Source: Hypomesus transpacificus (taxonomy: Eukaryota > Chordata > Actinopteri > Osmeriformes > Osmeridae). From it: 64,000 nt of DNA. A program made the translations under genes and the position numbers. Shown one piece after another: positions 39,251 to 52,372 of the stretch. Where the stretch lies: the NCBI RefSeq assembly GCF_021917145.1, contig NC_061064.1, positions 2,653,137 through 2,717,136 on the forward strand. The letters are read 5' to 3'. Under the pieces are notes generated by a model. That model was not told where the DNA came from. It did not search any database and was given only the letters and a program-made list of their open reading frames with translations. How positions within the stretch are numbered: position 1 is the first letter of the stretch; each line of letters starts with the position of its first letter.

Positions 39251-41972
39251 TAAATTAGGTCACCGCTAACATGACGTATGTGGCTGACGTATGTGTTAAA
39301 GTCCATCCTTCCTCTTTCATTCTACCCATTTTTGCTCAATTGGTTGTTTGAGTGAGAGCAAGTGAAATGGAGCTGTCTCAGAGGAAATGGGTTGAAATGT
39401 CCGACTATGAGGATGCTACAAATATACAGCAGACCACATATGGGCCAGAATCAAAGACTGAAGACATCTACCAAACTCTGCAGTCTCCAGCCTTAAATGT
39501 TGTCAGATTGGAAGAAGGTTGGTAGGCTACTGAAAATCAATTAATCATGGGGGCTTAAATTGTATTTACTCATAGGTTACTGTTTTGATTACATACACTA
39601 TTTGTATGTCGCTTTTGAATCAAAGCATACATGGACTGTGAACTTGTTCAGTTTTAAATGAGAATTTGATAAAATGTAATTGTGGCTTTTTACCAACTCT
39701 AGGGCGACAACTACCGGTGAGACTCAGACATCCAGCTTTCCTGTTGTCCTCCTTCGTTACAATACTGTTATTAGTCGTCATTCTCATAATCGTGGGTGTT
39801 CACTGTGAGTAATGCCATACAAATCCTCTTCAGCACTAATAACAATTAATGGCATTATTTGAGCATAAAGTGTGGCTTTGCTTGAAATTGTCCAACTTTG
39901 AATGATTCTAATGACTATTGTTGCTTTCTCTTTGGGTAGATCATCAGCTCACTGACTCTGTCCCTCCCATGAATAGAGGTGGGTAGCTTCCTCTGCCAAC
40001 ACAAATGGGTTTAAGTCTGTAAAAGAGGAATAATGTTTAGTTTCTAACCATGGATAAAGAGATTCTCTCTATTATATTGCTGGCTATAGGCTTATAGCTC
40101 TGGAGACCATGAGAAAAAACAGGAAGTTATCTGGGGGCTTAGCCGACCACATCTGCTGACATCTACAACTGTCATCTATTCAAATCAAAGACAGCCTTTG
40201 ATTGGAGTTATGGACTGTGTGCACCGTTACTTTTTCTATTTTATTCTCTTTTTATCTTAACTTTATTTTATTAATCTGAGTCTATTTTTTAATTTGATGA
40301 ATTTAAAGACTTTTGACTTTGTGTCTGCAGTTTTAGGGCAGGGTGATGAGGTCTGGTTCCATCACCAGAGGATCTTCTACCTTTTTTGGGAGGGTGAGGG
40401 AGATTGTTCCAGCGCCCAACACTTCTGCAAGCAGAGGAACACCACCCTTGCAACACTGAATCTAAATAACAAGGTACAACTACATAGCAATACTACAACA
40501 ACATTACATTAACCAACTGTGTAGTAATACCTTTTGTATCAACATCATGGTTATAGTTTCCTCTAAGGTTAAATGAACAAAACAAACAAACACATTTACA
40601 GTTTAACTTTTTTTGCTGTGGTTTCTACTGAAAGACCTACCGGTAACATACAGTAAATTAATTTTTCCTAATGTCTCATGTTTACTGTGTCTGAGTCCAG
40701 GACTGGGTGTTGTTAAGGGCCAAAGGGCAGCGTCTGTGGGTCATGGATGACTTGACAGAAGGCTCTGCAGATGACACAGGATCAACACCGGTACGCCAAC
40801 ACCAACTCGCAGTAAACAATGTAATTATTCACCTGGTCATCACTTGGTCTACTAGTTGTATAGCTCTCGTATAGCTCTCAAATAGTTCTCTGGCATAGCT
40901 CTGACCACCTCAGTGGTAGAGGATTTTATTGCAGAGCAGAGGCTGCATGCAGGTTCAAACTGAGTAGATACTTAAAACACGGAATAAGAGGCAGTTACAA
41001 TGGAATGGAAAAAAAAGATATATCTGAAATGCATTTAAATTGAATCAATTTGAATCCTTTAAAGACTCAAATTCTTATGCTCCTCAGTTTTACGACGATG
41101 ATGATTACTATGATGGGGACATTTTGGGGGATTCAGATGACTCTGTACCTGGCTGTGGCCTCCTGAATCTCAGTCCACCTCCAGACAGCACAGAGCCCAG
41201 CCAGGGCTGGGTGTGCCAGGTAGATGCTTCCTCGCCTGGTTGTACTGTCTCTCCAAGATGGAAACCCGGGCTTGCTTAGTTTTAATATTTTGTTCCAGAA
41301 CACTGCTGTCTTCCCAAGCAAAAAGGGCCAGTAATTGTCTTTGTGGTCAAACTTGAGTTGATGTTGCTTTTGGTGCAGGTCATTTGCTTTCACACATGGT
41401 TGAATCTTACGTCTCAACTGTGTTTGGAGAAGTTAGGGGGGTCTGATCGGCAGGAACTTCATAAACTCAATTTAAAAAAAAAACTTAGAAGTAACAATTT
41501 TCCTCAGGACATTATTTTTTACATTGATTGGAGGGAACCGGCATTTACGTACTTGATTTGATGTTTACTGGAATTTGTCAAACAAAAAAGTTTTATATTT
41601 TTATGAACAATTGTGAGAGTTATATATAAAGGCTTCATTGCCTTTTTCCTGTGTTCAGGAAATGTATGAACTTTCTCATGACTTTGCACCGATGACACCA
41701 AGTGGGCACTATACATCGTTGTTAAGATTTGACTGTCAGACTTATAGGACCTTTTGGACAAACGTTATTTAGCATGAACTAATACAATGTATGTTTTTAT
41801 GCTAAGACTTTATTGTATTAAAATACATACTGTATACTGTCATTAAAGTAAACCATTGGTATATAAACAAACTATAAACATTGACACAAAGATTAACCTG
41901 AAAATCTCTCAAAATGCATGTTCAGAGGTTGTTAGAGAAAACAGTCTAGAAGTTGAAAACATTCCTTGGAAG
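39251..41972 (+). repeat. Tandem duplication, copy B
   Basis: Partner of 35230-38012, same orientation. It starts right after the LINE tail, and homology stops at 'cattccttggaa' before unrelated sequence. Confidence 0.9.
39367..41279 (+). CDS. Type II membrane C-type-lectin-like protein, copy B
   Basis: Exons 39367-39517, 39703-39804, 39940-39978, 40331-40473, 40701-40790, 41088-41279, with the same phases as copy A. All six frames are intact. The tail has 'TEDIYQTLQS', gaining a Tyr where copy A has Asp. The membrane span is 'FLLSSFVTILLLVVILIIVG'. The ectodomain changes Asn-Ala-Thr to Asn-Thr-Thr (still a glycosylation sequon), and the acidic insert is 'FYDDDDYYDGD'. A 17-nt deletion relative to copy A removes its stop, so copy B runs ten residues further ('..GCTVSPRWKPGLA'). 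This is probably a recent functional paralogue. Confidence 0.7.
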
Positions 41973-43724
41973 GTGTTTGGTGGATGTAGGGCAGAGGGCA
42001 GAGAAGTACATGGATCTCAGATGCTCTCTGTGTCTGGCGTGATAGACGTGGGGTGTGTATGAACACTATAATACTGATATCACACACTCACATAAACATA
42101 CACACACGCACACAGCACACCCTCTGTCGACAGAGCTAATCCTGCACTCCAGGATGGCTTACAGTCTAGACTGCTCTTGTTTTCTACTGTGGCAAATCAT
42201 GTTAGAATTATTTTCCAAATAGTTTTGGGAAAATATTCGCACTCTCACGCATACAATAAGTCAAAGAAAAGAAAACAGTAGACTTTTGAGATAGGGAATG
42301 TCCATCTTTTTTTTCTCCAACGAAACAAAGTGACTGTCTACACCACAGGCAAAGATCATCAGTAGTTATCTGTTTGAACGGTTTCCATCTACAGATTTGT
42401 TACCATAACATGTCATGTCACCCCCCCCCCACCCCCACACCACCCCCCCTCCCCACCCGCACCCCAATACCTACACCCCTATACACAGAATACTGTACTG
42501 TACACATTCCATTTCCTTATCTTTACAATACACATCATAGTCAAACTGTTATAATAGCTTTAAAATAGGTACACTTCTCTTGGTAATTGTGACCATTACC
42601 CTGATTGTACATATCATACCCTTTTCCCTCATCTCCTAGCAGGCGATTTTAAACGCCTTTCTTCAACAACATTTTGTATGAGGCATTGCTCTCAACAGGC
42701 TACGACCTCTTAGGAAAAACTCTGCGTTTCTTCAAAGTATGAATGTTCAGAACGTTCGGACGGAATTCCGATTATTGTAGAATGCAAAGCGCGTTTGTAC
42801 AGCTGCTTGGGTGTCGAATGACCGTTAGTACAGACAGTAAGGCAATAATTAAAATTGCATTGAAAACATGAGGTAAAAGAATACAGACTCAAAGACAACG
42901 CTGTTGTTTTGACGTTTGTCTAGCGGCCATAGTAGACCACAGTAGAGTAGGTACCACACCGGACTCTATAAGACTAAATTGTTGGGGACTTAGATCAGAT
43001 TCTGAACCCTTCTCAGACTGCACAAGGGGATTAGGACCAACTGTCGCATCTGCTCAGATTCCTGGAGATGATTATGAGGTAGGAGAAGATCACTGATGAC
43101 AATCCCCAATTAGAATAATCATTTCATGGGAGCAAGAAAGGTAGATTAAAGAAACATAGATTTAGAGAGACCTGAACTAACAGCATTGGTTTTATATCTA
43201 CCTTAAATGTAATGACGTAAATGTATATCATACTGTCTATCTGTAATTCCAGATTTTGGCACAAACATTTCGGCAATAAGCAGAAGATACTGGCAGGAAT
43301 GGGCTGTGTTCAATTCAAGTTATTTCAAAAACCAATCAGATGAAACGTTAGACGCAATTAGATGACGTGACAACGTGATCAAATGAAAAACAACAAAACA
43401 GCTTAAGTGCAAATAATGAAATGAAACATGGCAGGGACGGTAACGATCCTTACAGAAATGTTTAGGCTCAGGACTCAGCTGGTGTGTGTGAGATATCTCA
43501 CAATACAGAGCCTCACAAACAAGGAGACTCTGGAAATCCTCTGCATATTGGCCTATGAAATCAAAAGATCAAAAACAACCAACATAATTCCGTCTGATTA
43601 ACTGCTGGCCGCATGGAATTAACAATGACCACACTTCAGACTGGAATTTTCTAGGTTTGAACATCAAACATGAAAAACTGTTTCATCACTGGGCACGTCC
43701 CTACTAGGGGATCTAGGGACTCTG

Positions 43725-43866
43725 AGGGGACAGTAGCAGGAGACAGGGACAGTAGCAGGAGACAGGGACAGTAGCAGGAGACAGGGACAGTAGCAGGAGA
43801 CAGGGACAGTAGCAGGAGACAGGGACAGTAGTAGGAGACAGGGACAGTAGCAGGAGACAGGGACAG
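43725..43866 (+). repeat. 19-bp minisatellite
   Basis: About seven and a half nearly perfect copies of 'gggacagtagcaggagaca'; one copy has gtagtagg. Confidence 0.9.
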
Positions 43867-44196
43867 CGAGAGACAGAGTGTAACTGAGTGAGTGTAACTG
43901 GTAGAGTGTAACTGAGTGAGTGTGGACATTGAAGAGCTTAGCCAGGCACTTGAGCGTCCTGACCAGATGCACAGAGGAACTGTGTGGTGAATCTTACCCT
44001 GTTTATTTACTGTAAGGAGATCATCTTTGCACTGATGGGAGAGGAGGTATGTGTGGAAAGTGAGTCTGAAGGTTTAATATGTGGGACGAATGGATCTACT
44101 ATTAAAACTGAAATATCAAAGCGGGTGACACCATGAGTGTCTGCAATACAAATTAGGCAATCATTAGAGTTCATCTGAAATGTTGTACCCTGTATA

Positions 44197-44315
44197 AGTG
44201 TGTGTGTTTGTTGGGAGCTAGATAAGTGTGTGTATGTGTGTGTGCGTGTGTGTATGCGTGTATGTGTGTGTGTGTGTGTGTATGTGTGTCTGTGTGCGTG
44301 TGTGTGTGTGTGTTT
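44197..44315 (+). repeat. (GT)n microsatellite, interrupted
   Basis: GT/GC/TATG interrupted alternating purine-pyrimidine run of about 115 bp with Z-DNA-forming potential. Confidence 0.85.
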
Positions 44316-47300
44316 GAGTTGTGATCTGAAGCGAGGCTGAGGTGTGAGGAGCAGCAGAAAGTAAACAGGTTTCTACTCATCTACAACTTCTGACTGACAC
44401 TGTAAGGCAGGTTGATTAAGCTTACAAGTAGAATATAAGGTTCTAATACGGGTTGTCATTTTTAACATATTCACAATTTTTGGAACACACAAATTAAATT
44501 CAAGAAAGGACATAGACATATTTTTCCTTTCTTGTTGACCGGTGTTCAAGATTCCTTGTGTAAAAACAGCTACAATCAAAAATGAGGCACTTCCTTAAAA
44601 AAGTATATATGTATATAATATATCTATGTAGCTTTAATTATGTATACGATATATCTTTTCGTATGTACCATTATAATATATCACATTTATATAACAATTT
44701 GAAGTTTATGTTGAGGAACAAGAAAATATCCAGGACTCCGAGTTGTCAGGCGGAAGTTCTGATAATCTCTCTCCATTGGCTGGATGTTCGCACTTCAGTA
44801 ACCCTGTCATTTAGCCAGCAGACATTTGGCACACATTTGGTACATTTGGTAAATTGCACCGAACAGACAGGATGTAAAAGAGTTCATCATGGTATGATGG
44901 GTGTGTCTTCACTGACGCAACTCCTCTTCCTATTGGACGTTTGTTGGGAAGACGTACAACCTCGCCAACCAATTCCCTTCTGAGTCCAGCTACAGCACAG
45001 GTGCTGTGTCAGCAGGAATGTCTTCAGGAAGAAGATGGGTCATTAACATTCTGTAACAAAAGAGAAAGAAACAATCTTTAAACCTTCTAAAAACGAATGA
45101 TCTATGCTTATCTATGAATGACAATAATCAGTTAGAATCAATGATGATCTAGGAATGATAAACTCGCCGTAACATTTCCAGGAAAGTAACAGATACTCCT
45201 TTTCTGAGACTGAATAAATAATTAAGATGATTTCAATTTGAAGTCTTTGTTGAGTGAATATAGCAGATTGACTGCTGCACAAAAGCACTAGTACTGTTTC
45301 ACCTTGGCAGTGATTATGTCCATTAGCAAAGTCGCATCTCTCAGCCACAGACTCCAAAGCCCTCCTCTTGTGTACAGACAACCCTGCATCCTGAAGTTAC
45401 TAGACCAATACGTTTAATATGTCTGTCCACAAAATTAGAAGAACTCCCCCCTTCTGTGACTAGTGACTACTATCAATAGATCTGCTTCCTTGTCTCTATC
45501 CCAATTGGAAATCCGATCACAACAAATCTGATCTCGACTGAACTTTTAATTTATTTATTCAGTCATACAACGAGAATCCAGTCGCCTCCACTCTCTGTTC
45601 CTCGCAAATGGTACAGGGGATTGATCCCTCCTAAATGACCCTCCTGTGGCTTATGTCAATCAATAGATCTGGTTCCTTGTCTCTGTCCCAATCTGAACAC
45701 AGATCATTAAACAGGGCCAGTGGGAAATGCGTTCGTCTGTCTCCCTCCATCCTCCAGACTGAACAGGCCCCCAACGCTGCCTCATCTGGCATGTCGAGAG
45801 ACACATCCAACAATTCTATTTTTGGCACGTTTGCAGCTTTGATTTGTATCTGATACGCTGTCGTACAAGCTTCTGAGAAGCCATTTACTCTGTCCATTAT
45901 ACTTGGAGAGACTACAGAACTGTTATGTTCACTTGCTGTAGAAAGGTATTGTTTATGTGGGAACGTGGAAACAGGTCTTTGGAAGGACAATTAGAGTCAC
46001 AGAGACTGAAGGACATAACCAAGCATCTCAGTTTATAAGTTCTGCTGTACCCTGCATTACCTGCCTAGCGTCTTTATATTTGTTTCTCTTCCTGCAGTTG
46101 GCCAAGCCTCTGCGTTTCAAACAACATTTAAAACGCCCATCCCCCTCCTCCATAATCTGGCTAATCCACGGTTATTCCTCTTAACAACCCTGGTTTCCTC
46201 CCCAGCGTCCACAACCTTTCAGGGCCCCCTAACCCCCTCCAGCCAGGAACCCCCCAGGAACACACGTGACACAACATCCACTCCTGGCCCCTGCCCAAAA
46301 CCCTCCACCTGGTCCTTGCCTTGACCCCCCTCACCTGACCCCTCCCCCAACCCCCCTCACCCGGGCCCGGCTCCTCCACATCCATCCATGTAAAATGGCT
46401 CGTTACCAGCAGACAAATCAATTTGCTCGGCTCTGCGAACGCCCACTTGTGATAACGAGAGCGTAATCTCTAGCGCCTTGGCAGAGAATCACCACCGTCT
46501 AGCCTGAAGGCAAGTTCCGCGTCAGGACCACTTCCTGTTGTTAGCAAGACCACATTCTCCTCCGACGAGAGGAGCCCATTAAGGAGAGCGCCGCATCCCG
46601 TCTCCCAGACAGACAGACCGCAGTGATCTGACACAGTGACCGGGGTGGCCGAGGCCCGTACGCTTTGACATGAATTCAAAGAGAGGAGAGCTGTGGAGAG
46701 AAACCAGGGAAACGCTCTCTGTCTCTGTCGGCTGGAGAGAGTGCTGAGTTTGAACCCGTCTTTCCCCATCGATAAAAGGCAGCAAAAGCTGGGAGATCAT
46801 ATTGTGTGTAGTTACAGCACACACACACACACACACACAGCAAGCTCACGTTCACAGAGCGAGCCACAGGCATACCACTCACCACCATCAACAAGGGCAA
46901 GAAAACAACCTACAAACACAAACATACAAACTCTGTGGGTTGCAGAGTGAGCGCAGGTAAACACTGACCCTGTGGGTGGTGATGGTGGAGGGGGGGGAGG
47001 AGGGGGGAGTCAAAGTGGAAGCAGGAGTCGAGTAAAAACAACAACACTTTCATTGGCATCACTAAGGAAACAAAGCGAATGAGGCTTCCTTTGACGTAAG
47101 CAAAGAAAATCTAAAGTCCCAAAATACCTTGCTCTCTTCTCCAGTCTCTCTGGCACACTGTGCTTATCCAGGTTCTGCCATAGGGCTCAAGGATAATACG
47201 TGGACACTATCCAATAAACAGTCTTCACTCACAAAATGAAGAACTCTGGTCACTGCACAGGATTTTGAGGTGGATTTTGATCGCCTTTATATTTATTGAC

Positions 47301-47507
47301 TGAATACAATATATCTATGACTGCTATATCTATGACCTACAGTACATGAAGTAACTAACTATACATGAGAGAGACTGGGACTGCTGATTTATATGAGCAC
47401 ATTTATTAAGTTAGCATTCAGGACCATTTCTTCTTTCACTAAATGGCTTTAACTAAGTCTGTATTCAGTTGCCTTGAAGCAGGAAGGCCTGTCTGTAAAG
47501 ACCTTAC

Positions 47508-50500
47508 CTTTGCCATCCTTCCGACTGTTCTGCTGTGCTCTCAGCTCCTCAGACTTGTAGAAGTCAATACTGGCATAGGTGTTGAGGCTAGCAATGGCGT
47601 TGGTCCCCAGGCCCCCCCCGGGGCCGGGGCTGAAGAGGCTGTGGGGGGCGGAAGCTCCCTCCAGCCCTGTCTGGAGGCTCTCCCTCATGGCCAGGTCCAG
47701 ATCGATGTAGTTAAGGCCGTGTTCAGCTGACAGTGCTGAGGAGGACTGTGTGGCGGGTGTGGCTGGCTGGCCGTTTTCCCACAGAGAGGCTTCCATCCCC
47801 TGGTGAGCCCCGGAGGCGACCAGGAACTGGGCCGAGGAGGAGGGGTGCTGGGACAGGGAGGTCATGAAGGTCTCTGAATGGTGGCGTCTTCTTCCCAAAG
47901 GGTCATCTCTGACCAGCCGGCTGCCCTTGTCAGGAGAGGAGAAGGCCGTCGCCGTGGAGACGACCAGGCCAGGGTCCTGCTCTGAGGTGCGGAGCGAGGC
48001 TCCGACAGGGGAGGCGGGGCCAAGTGAGGAGACGGGGCCCCGTGAGGGGGCGGAGCCCAGGGAAGGGGCGGGGCCAACCTGGCTGAAGGCCATCTCCGTG
48101 TATTCTGTGAATAGGGAGTCCGACAACGCGGTTGCCATGGCCGCGGCAGTCCTGTGCCGTCCGCTGCCCTCCGTTGCTGCGAGAGGCGGCCTCCTGCACT
48201 CGTCTCGGGCCTGAGGGGCGGTGGGGCCCCGCAGGGAGCCGAACGACGACCCCTCAGGGGTCAGGGAGGGGGAGCTCCCCAGGTCCATGTTGACGTACTC
48301 AGCAGAGGTGGACAGCGGGGCTGAGAAGCTGCGAGGGAGGCCGGTGGAGTCCTGGCACAGGGCCGGGCGGTGCACGGGCCGAGGGGCACCGTGCGTCCCC
48401 GACAGCCCGTTCCCCCCGAACATGATGCTCACGTACTCACCGGGACTCTGCGAGGCGGCAGGAAGGAGGCTTTCCTTCACCCTGGGCAGCGTGTTGGCTT
48501 TAGACATGTCCACAGACACGCTGAGGGGCCTGCCCTTCCTCTGGTGCTGAGGCCCCGGACCACCGGAGCCACGTTTCTGCTGGTGGCTTCCTTCTTTGGA
48601 GCGCGCTCCTGAGCTTCTGTACCCCGGGCCTATTCTGGTTAGCCGGAGCACCCCGCTCGCAGCCACCGACATGGGCTTGTCCTCCAGGCTCTCACTGCTG
48701 GCCGAGCTGGAGGAGAAGGAGGAGGAGGAGAGGGAGAGAGGGCCGGCTCCCCCATGCCCTACGTTGGCCTTGTCTCTCTTGCTGTAACCCCCCTGTTTTC
48801 CTCTGCTCCTAGAACCATCGCGTTCACCGCCGCCCTGCTTGCCTTTGCACTGGCCCAGGTCATCCTCGAAGCGAGTGGAGAGCGTGTGCTGGTAGGAGCG
48901 TGGCAGGGAGAAGTAGGAGCAGGCCATCTTGGGCTGGAGGGGGTGCTGCTCCTGGTGCGAGGGAGGGGTACTGCAGGCAGAGCGGATGCTGATGGGGGAC
49001 ATGTTCATGTAGTCGCTGCCGGCCCGGCTCTCGATGCTGCCTCTGCTGCCCCACATGGCCATGCCGTGCAGGTCTGGAGAGCAGCTGCTACTGGGGGACA
49101 TCACCATGTATCCCTCGGACACCGGCGGGCGGATGTGTTGGGGGGGGGAGACGCTGCTGTTGGGGGTCATGGCCATGTACTCGTCGTCCGGTTTAGCGCA
49201 GGACTCGGACACAGCGACGGAGAGCGGGAGGGAGGCAGGAGGAGCCGTCACGCCAGGCTGCATGGACATGTAGCCGCTGTCCACCTTCCCGTCTCCTCTC
49301 CCTCCTGCCGGCTCGCCCCTCCCCGGGTCTGCCCTCCCCCGGGCCTCCCCTACCGCCCTCGCCCTGCCCCGCTCGCCCCCGGAGCCCCGCGACGAGACGA
49401 GGGCCTCCCGGCTGACGCTCCTCGACATCACCGCATACTTTTCGTCCTCGTCCTCTTCCTCGTCCTTCCTGCGCGGGGCGAGGCGCTCCTGGGCGGACGT
49501 GGGCAGGGACGCCCTCTTGCTCAGCAGCTTCCTCTCCGCCTCGCACTCCCTGCTGGACGAGCGACGCAGCACCCTGCGGCCATGGGAGTGCTTGTGAGAG
49601 CCGGGGAGACCCTCCCTTTGGCCCATCACTATGTAGCTGGAGGACACCTCTCCATAGGCGTGGAGACCCAGCCCCCCGAGGGAACCCCCTGGCAGACTGG
49701 GCACCAGGAGGGAGTGCTCCCCTGGGCTGGAGCCGTACTCATCTGAGGAGCCGTAGTCACTGGGAGACCCAGAGACGGAAACTCTCTGTGGGATGCGAGT
49801 GTAGGAGCAGATTGCTACCCCTCCGACCGCCGCCCCCACCAGCCCACACTCGGAGCCGTGACCCGAGCTGGAGGAGAGGCTTGGAGCCGGGGAGGGAGCG
49901 GGGTTGGGGGTGTAGCGAGCCAAGCTGAGGGTGATCTTGGCGGGGGTGGGAGCCCTGGTGGGTTTGGGCCTGAAGGTGGGGGTGGTGGAGCAGGATCCGT
50001 TCAGACTGGGGCTGGAGCTCGCCCAAGCCCCCCTTGTGGAGGTCCCACCGTCCTCCGCCCGACCCCCAATACTGGCGGTCCTGGCCCTGGGGAATCCATG
50101 GCGTGGCGTGGGGGACGTGCTGGTGCTGTTCCCTCCCCCGGCGCCGGGGGTCTCGGTCCGGGCCCTCCTGGAGAAGCCAACCTGGCTGGGGGGCAGGTTG
50201 GGGTGGTGGCGGCGACTAGGGACGCTGATAGGGTTGGAGGCGGTCCCCCCGCCCCCCGAGGCCCCCACGGTCTGGGACTTGCTCCGCTGACGGAACTCCT
50301 CGCTCAGGGCCTTCATGGCCTCCAGCAGGGTCTCATGCATGTGCTGGGCCACCACGGAGTCCTCCACCTGCATCCAGAACTCCCCTGGTCCCGTCATGGC
50401 CGATCGGCCCACCTCGATGAAGAAGAAGTTCTCAGAGTGTCCGCAGCGGCGCACGTTCATCAGCTGTAGGACCACGGCGGCTACGTCCGAGTTCAGCTTC

Positions 50501-52372
50501 ACAAAGTTCACCGTCTTGTCAGTCAGGCACAGGCGGTGGATGCCGATCAAGTTCCGGGCCTGACCTAGCCCCTTAGGCCACACCTTCACCTGCCACACCT
50601 CCTTGAAGGCGGCGCCGGGGGAGGGGAGGCCACACTCACCTCCACTGCCACAGTCTTCAGGGCTTTTACCTGGTAACAACACAGAGATCAACATACATTT
50701 GATATTTACTAAGACCAACACTAAACAAAAGACATAGAGAATAGACTCTACTGAGTTGGACAGGAAGACAAGACTCAACACCTGAAGTGTATCGGTGTGG
50801 TACACAGTTTAGGGATTGAGCATGTTCTGCATTATAACACTATCACTAATTCTAATAATGAAGATGAAAGTTCAACTGCACAATGAACCATTCATGATAT
50901 AACAGTAACAAAGCGGTGATTGAGTGTAAAAATGTATGTCAGACAATGCTATATTATTTTGTAATTTTTTTTCTAAATGTAACATGATAAAAGACAACGC
51001 CTGCTGAAGAATTCTGTTAAAAACTGAATTTGTCCGCATGAAGCATGGTTTGTCATGTAAGTGCTGAAACAGCACTTATTCTAGAGAGATTCTAACACCA
51101 GCAACAAGCCCCTTTAGGAAACACACACTTCACTGTTGTAATAATGCCATAGGTTCAAATAAATGAAACAACCTATGATAATTATATGCAATAAAAATAC
51201 GATCTGAATGTGTTACGATGATCAGAGCATAAGATCACAAGCAACCAATTGCGTAGGCCTATATTCATTTTAATATTAATTATTTTCGTTAGCAGTTGTT
51301 GTAATTTAATATTAGCGCAATGGGCGGGGGGTAGGCTACAGCATAACAACCGAGGCACGAGGGAACCGACAGAAACCGTTTTCCAATAAGAACACACGGA
51401 CTCTGCGGTTCGCCTCCCCACGGCCAACGCCATAGCACAGAAATGTAGGTTACGCGCACTACATGCAGAGCAATGTGTAGAAAAACAACAACACGGGCTA
51501 CTACGCTGCATCTCCGCAATGGGTGCAACCAGCCCGCGCTGCACACTGTGGAGAATAGCCTATATATACATCAGTAGGATATATGGAGTGGCATATATTT
51601 GGAAACCGTTCAATAAAAAATGTAACCTGGAGATACAAATCTAGAGATACCGATTATTGTAGGATACTAGAACGAAATGGTGTGGATTCAGATTCTGCTG
51701 CTGAAACCCAGCGCATTCATCAGCGCAGTCTGCCACCCCTCTGAAGCGCGCCATACACCTGCTCATTAGATGTAATTAAGCGCTCAGAATAACAGCTATG
51801 GGCCTATAATGAATTGTCCTCAGCCAATACAGTACAATAAACTACATATTGCATTTAACTCATTTATGAAGGGATTCCGTTCCATACCAACACCATGATG
51901 TCCAGAAATCTGTTGTGAATGTCATATGGATGTCAATCCAACGTGTTCGAGCTAAATTTAACACTAGACGTTATGGCTACAGGGAATATAATCACTGTGT
52001 GTATTTATCTTGCTTACATTTACATTGAAGGTCCAGCATGGCCAGGTACCACTCGTTTTGGACTTCCTCGCTGTCTGCAGCGATGGCAAAGCTCTCCCCG
52101 CGGGTATACATCACTATCATGTGCTTGTTCTTGGAATCCGCCCGCTTGTTGATGTTAAAGCAAGTCTCCAGATTGAGTGCTTTTTTAGGGACAGGTGATT
52201 TACTGCGAAATTTCTTTTCGTTCTCATAATATTCGAGTCGAGCGGGGCCCTGTTCCGATGCCGCCCTTAATACGAAGAATCGCCGGTGCATAGATTTCTG
52301 CTTGCGGAGATAGCCGCTTTTCCGTACGTCCTCGTAGCTTTCCTGCTGCAGCTCGGTGACTTGGTTCTCCAT
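47508..52372 (-). CDS. Insulin receptor substrate family docking protein
   Basis: Exon 1 is 52372-52018 (or -52024) and exon 2 is 50669-47508; a short last exon is expected further down. IRS proteins bind the activated insulin/IGF1 receptor and recruit PI3K and SHP2. Exon 1 is the PH domain ('VRKSGYLRKQKSMHRRFFVL', 'CFNINKRADSKNKH'). Exon 2 opens with the PTB domain ('AFKEVWQVKVWPKGLGQ', 'LQLMNVRRCGHSENFFFIEV'), followed by a Ser/Pro-rich tail with YxxM PI3K sites: YIVM, YAVM, YMSM, YMAM, YMVM, YMNM, YVNM and YTEM. The SHP2-type 'LNYIDLDLA' and a C-terminal 'NTYASIDF' follow. The GRB2 site has become 'GEYVSIMF' where IRS1 has GEYVNIEF. The PH domain is nearest IRS1 by eye, but an intron between PH and PTB is unlike mammalian IRS1, so I give no symbol. 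If the donor at 47507 is not used, the frame runs about 19 codons further to a stop at 47449. Confidence 0.92.
50670..52017 (-). other. IRS intron between the PH and PTB exons
   Basis: AT-rich intron of about 1.35 kb. No gene or clear mobile element is seen in it. Confidence 0.6.

Larger units (their letters stand above)
41973..47507. other. Long intergenic stretch between the lectins and the IRS gene
   Basis: No gene is recognised. It holds a C/CA-rich patch (42421-42475), a 19-bp minisatellite (43725-43866), a GT microsatellite (44197-44315), two related blocks 'atcaatagatctg..ttccttgtctct.tcccaat' (about 45474 and 45649), and a C-rich segment 46190-46380. A last coding exon of the IRS gene must lie on the minus strand here, if the donor at 47507 is used; I could not place it. 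Confidence 0.4.

Noticed and set aside
44582-44983. 133-codon + strand frame
   Set aside because: AT-rich start, no recognisable domain, no splice context; likely chance.
48754-49746. 330-codon + strand frame antisense to the IRS exon
   Set aside because: A GC-rich antisense shadow of the IRS Ser/Pro-rich tail; no domain, and the opposite strand has clear IRS motifs.
49858-50469. 203-codon Gly-rich + strand frame
   Set aside because: Antisense shadow of IRS; low-complexity composition caused by GC bias.
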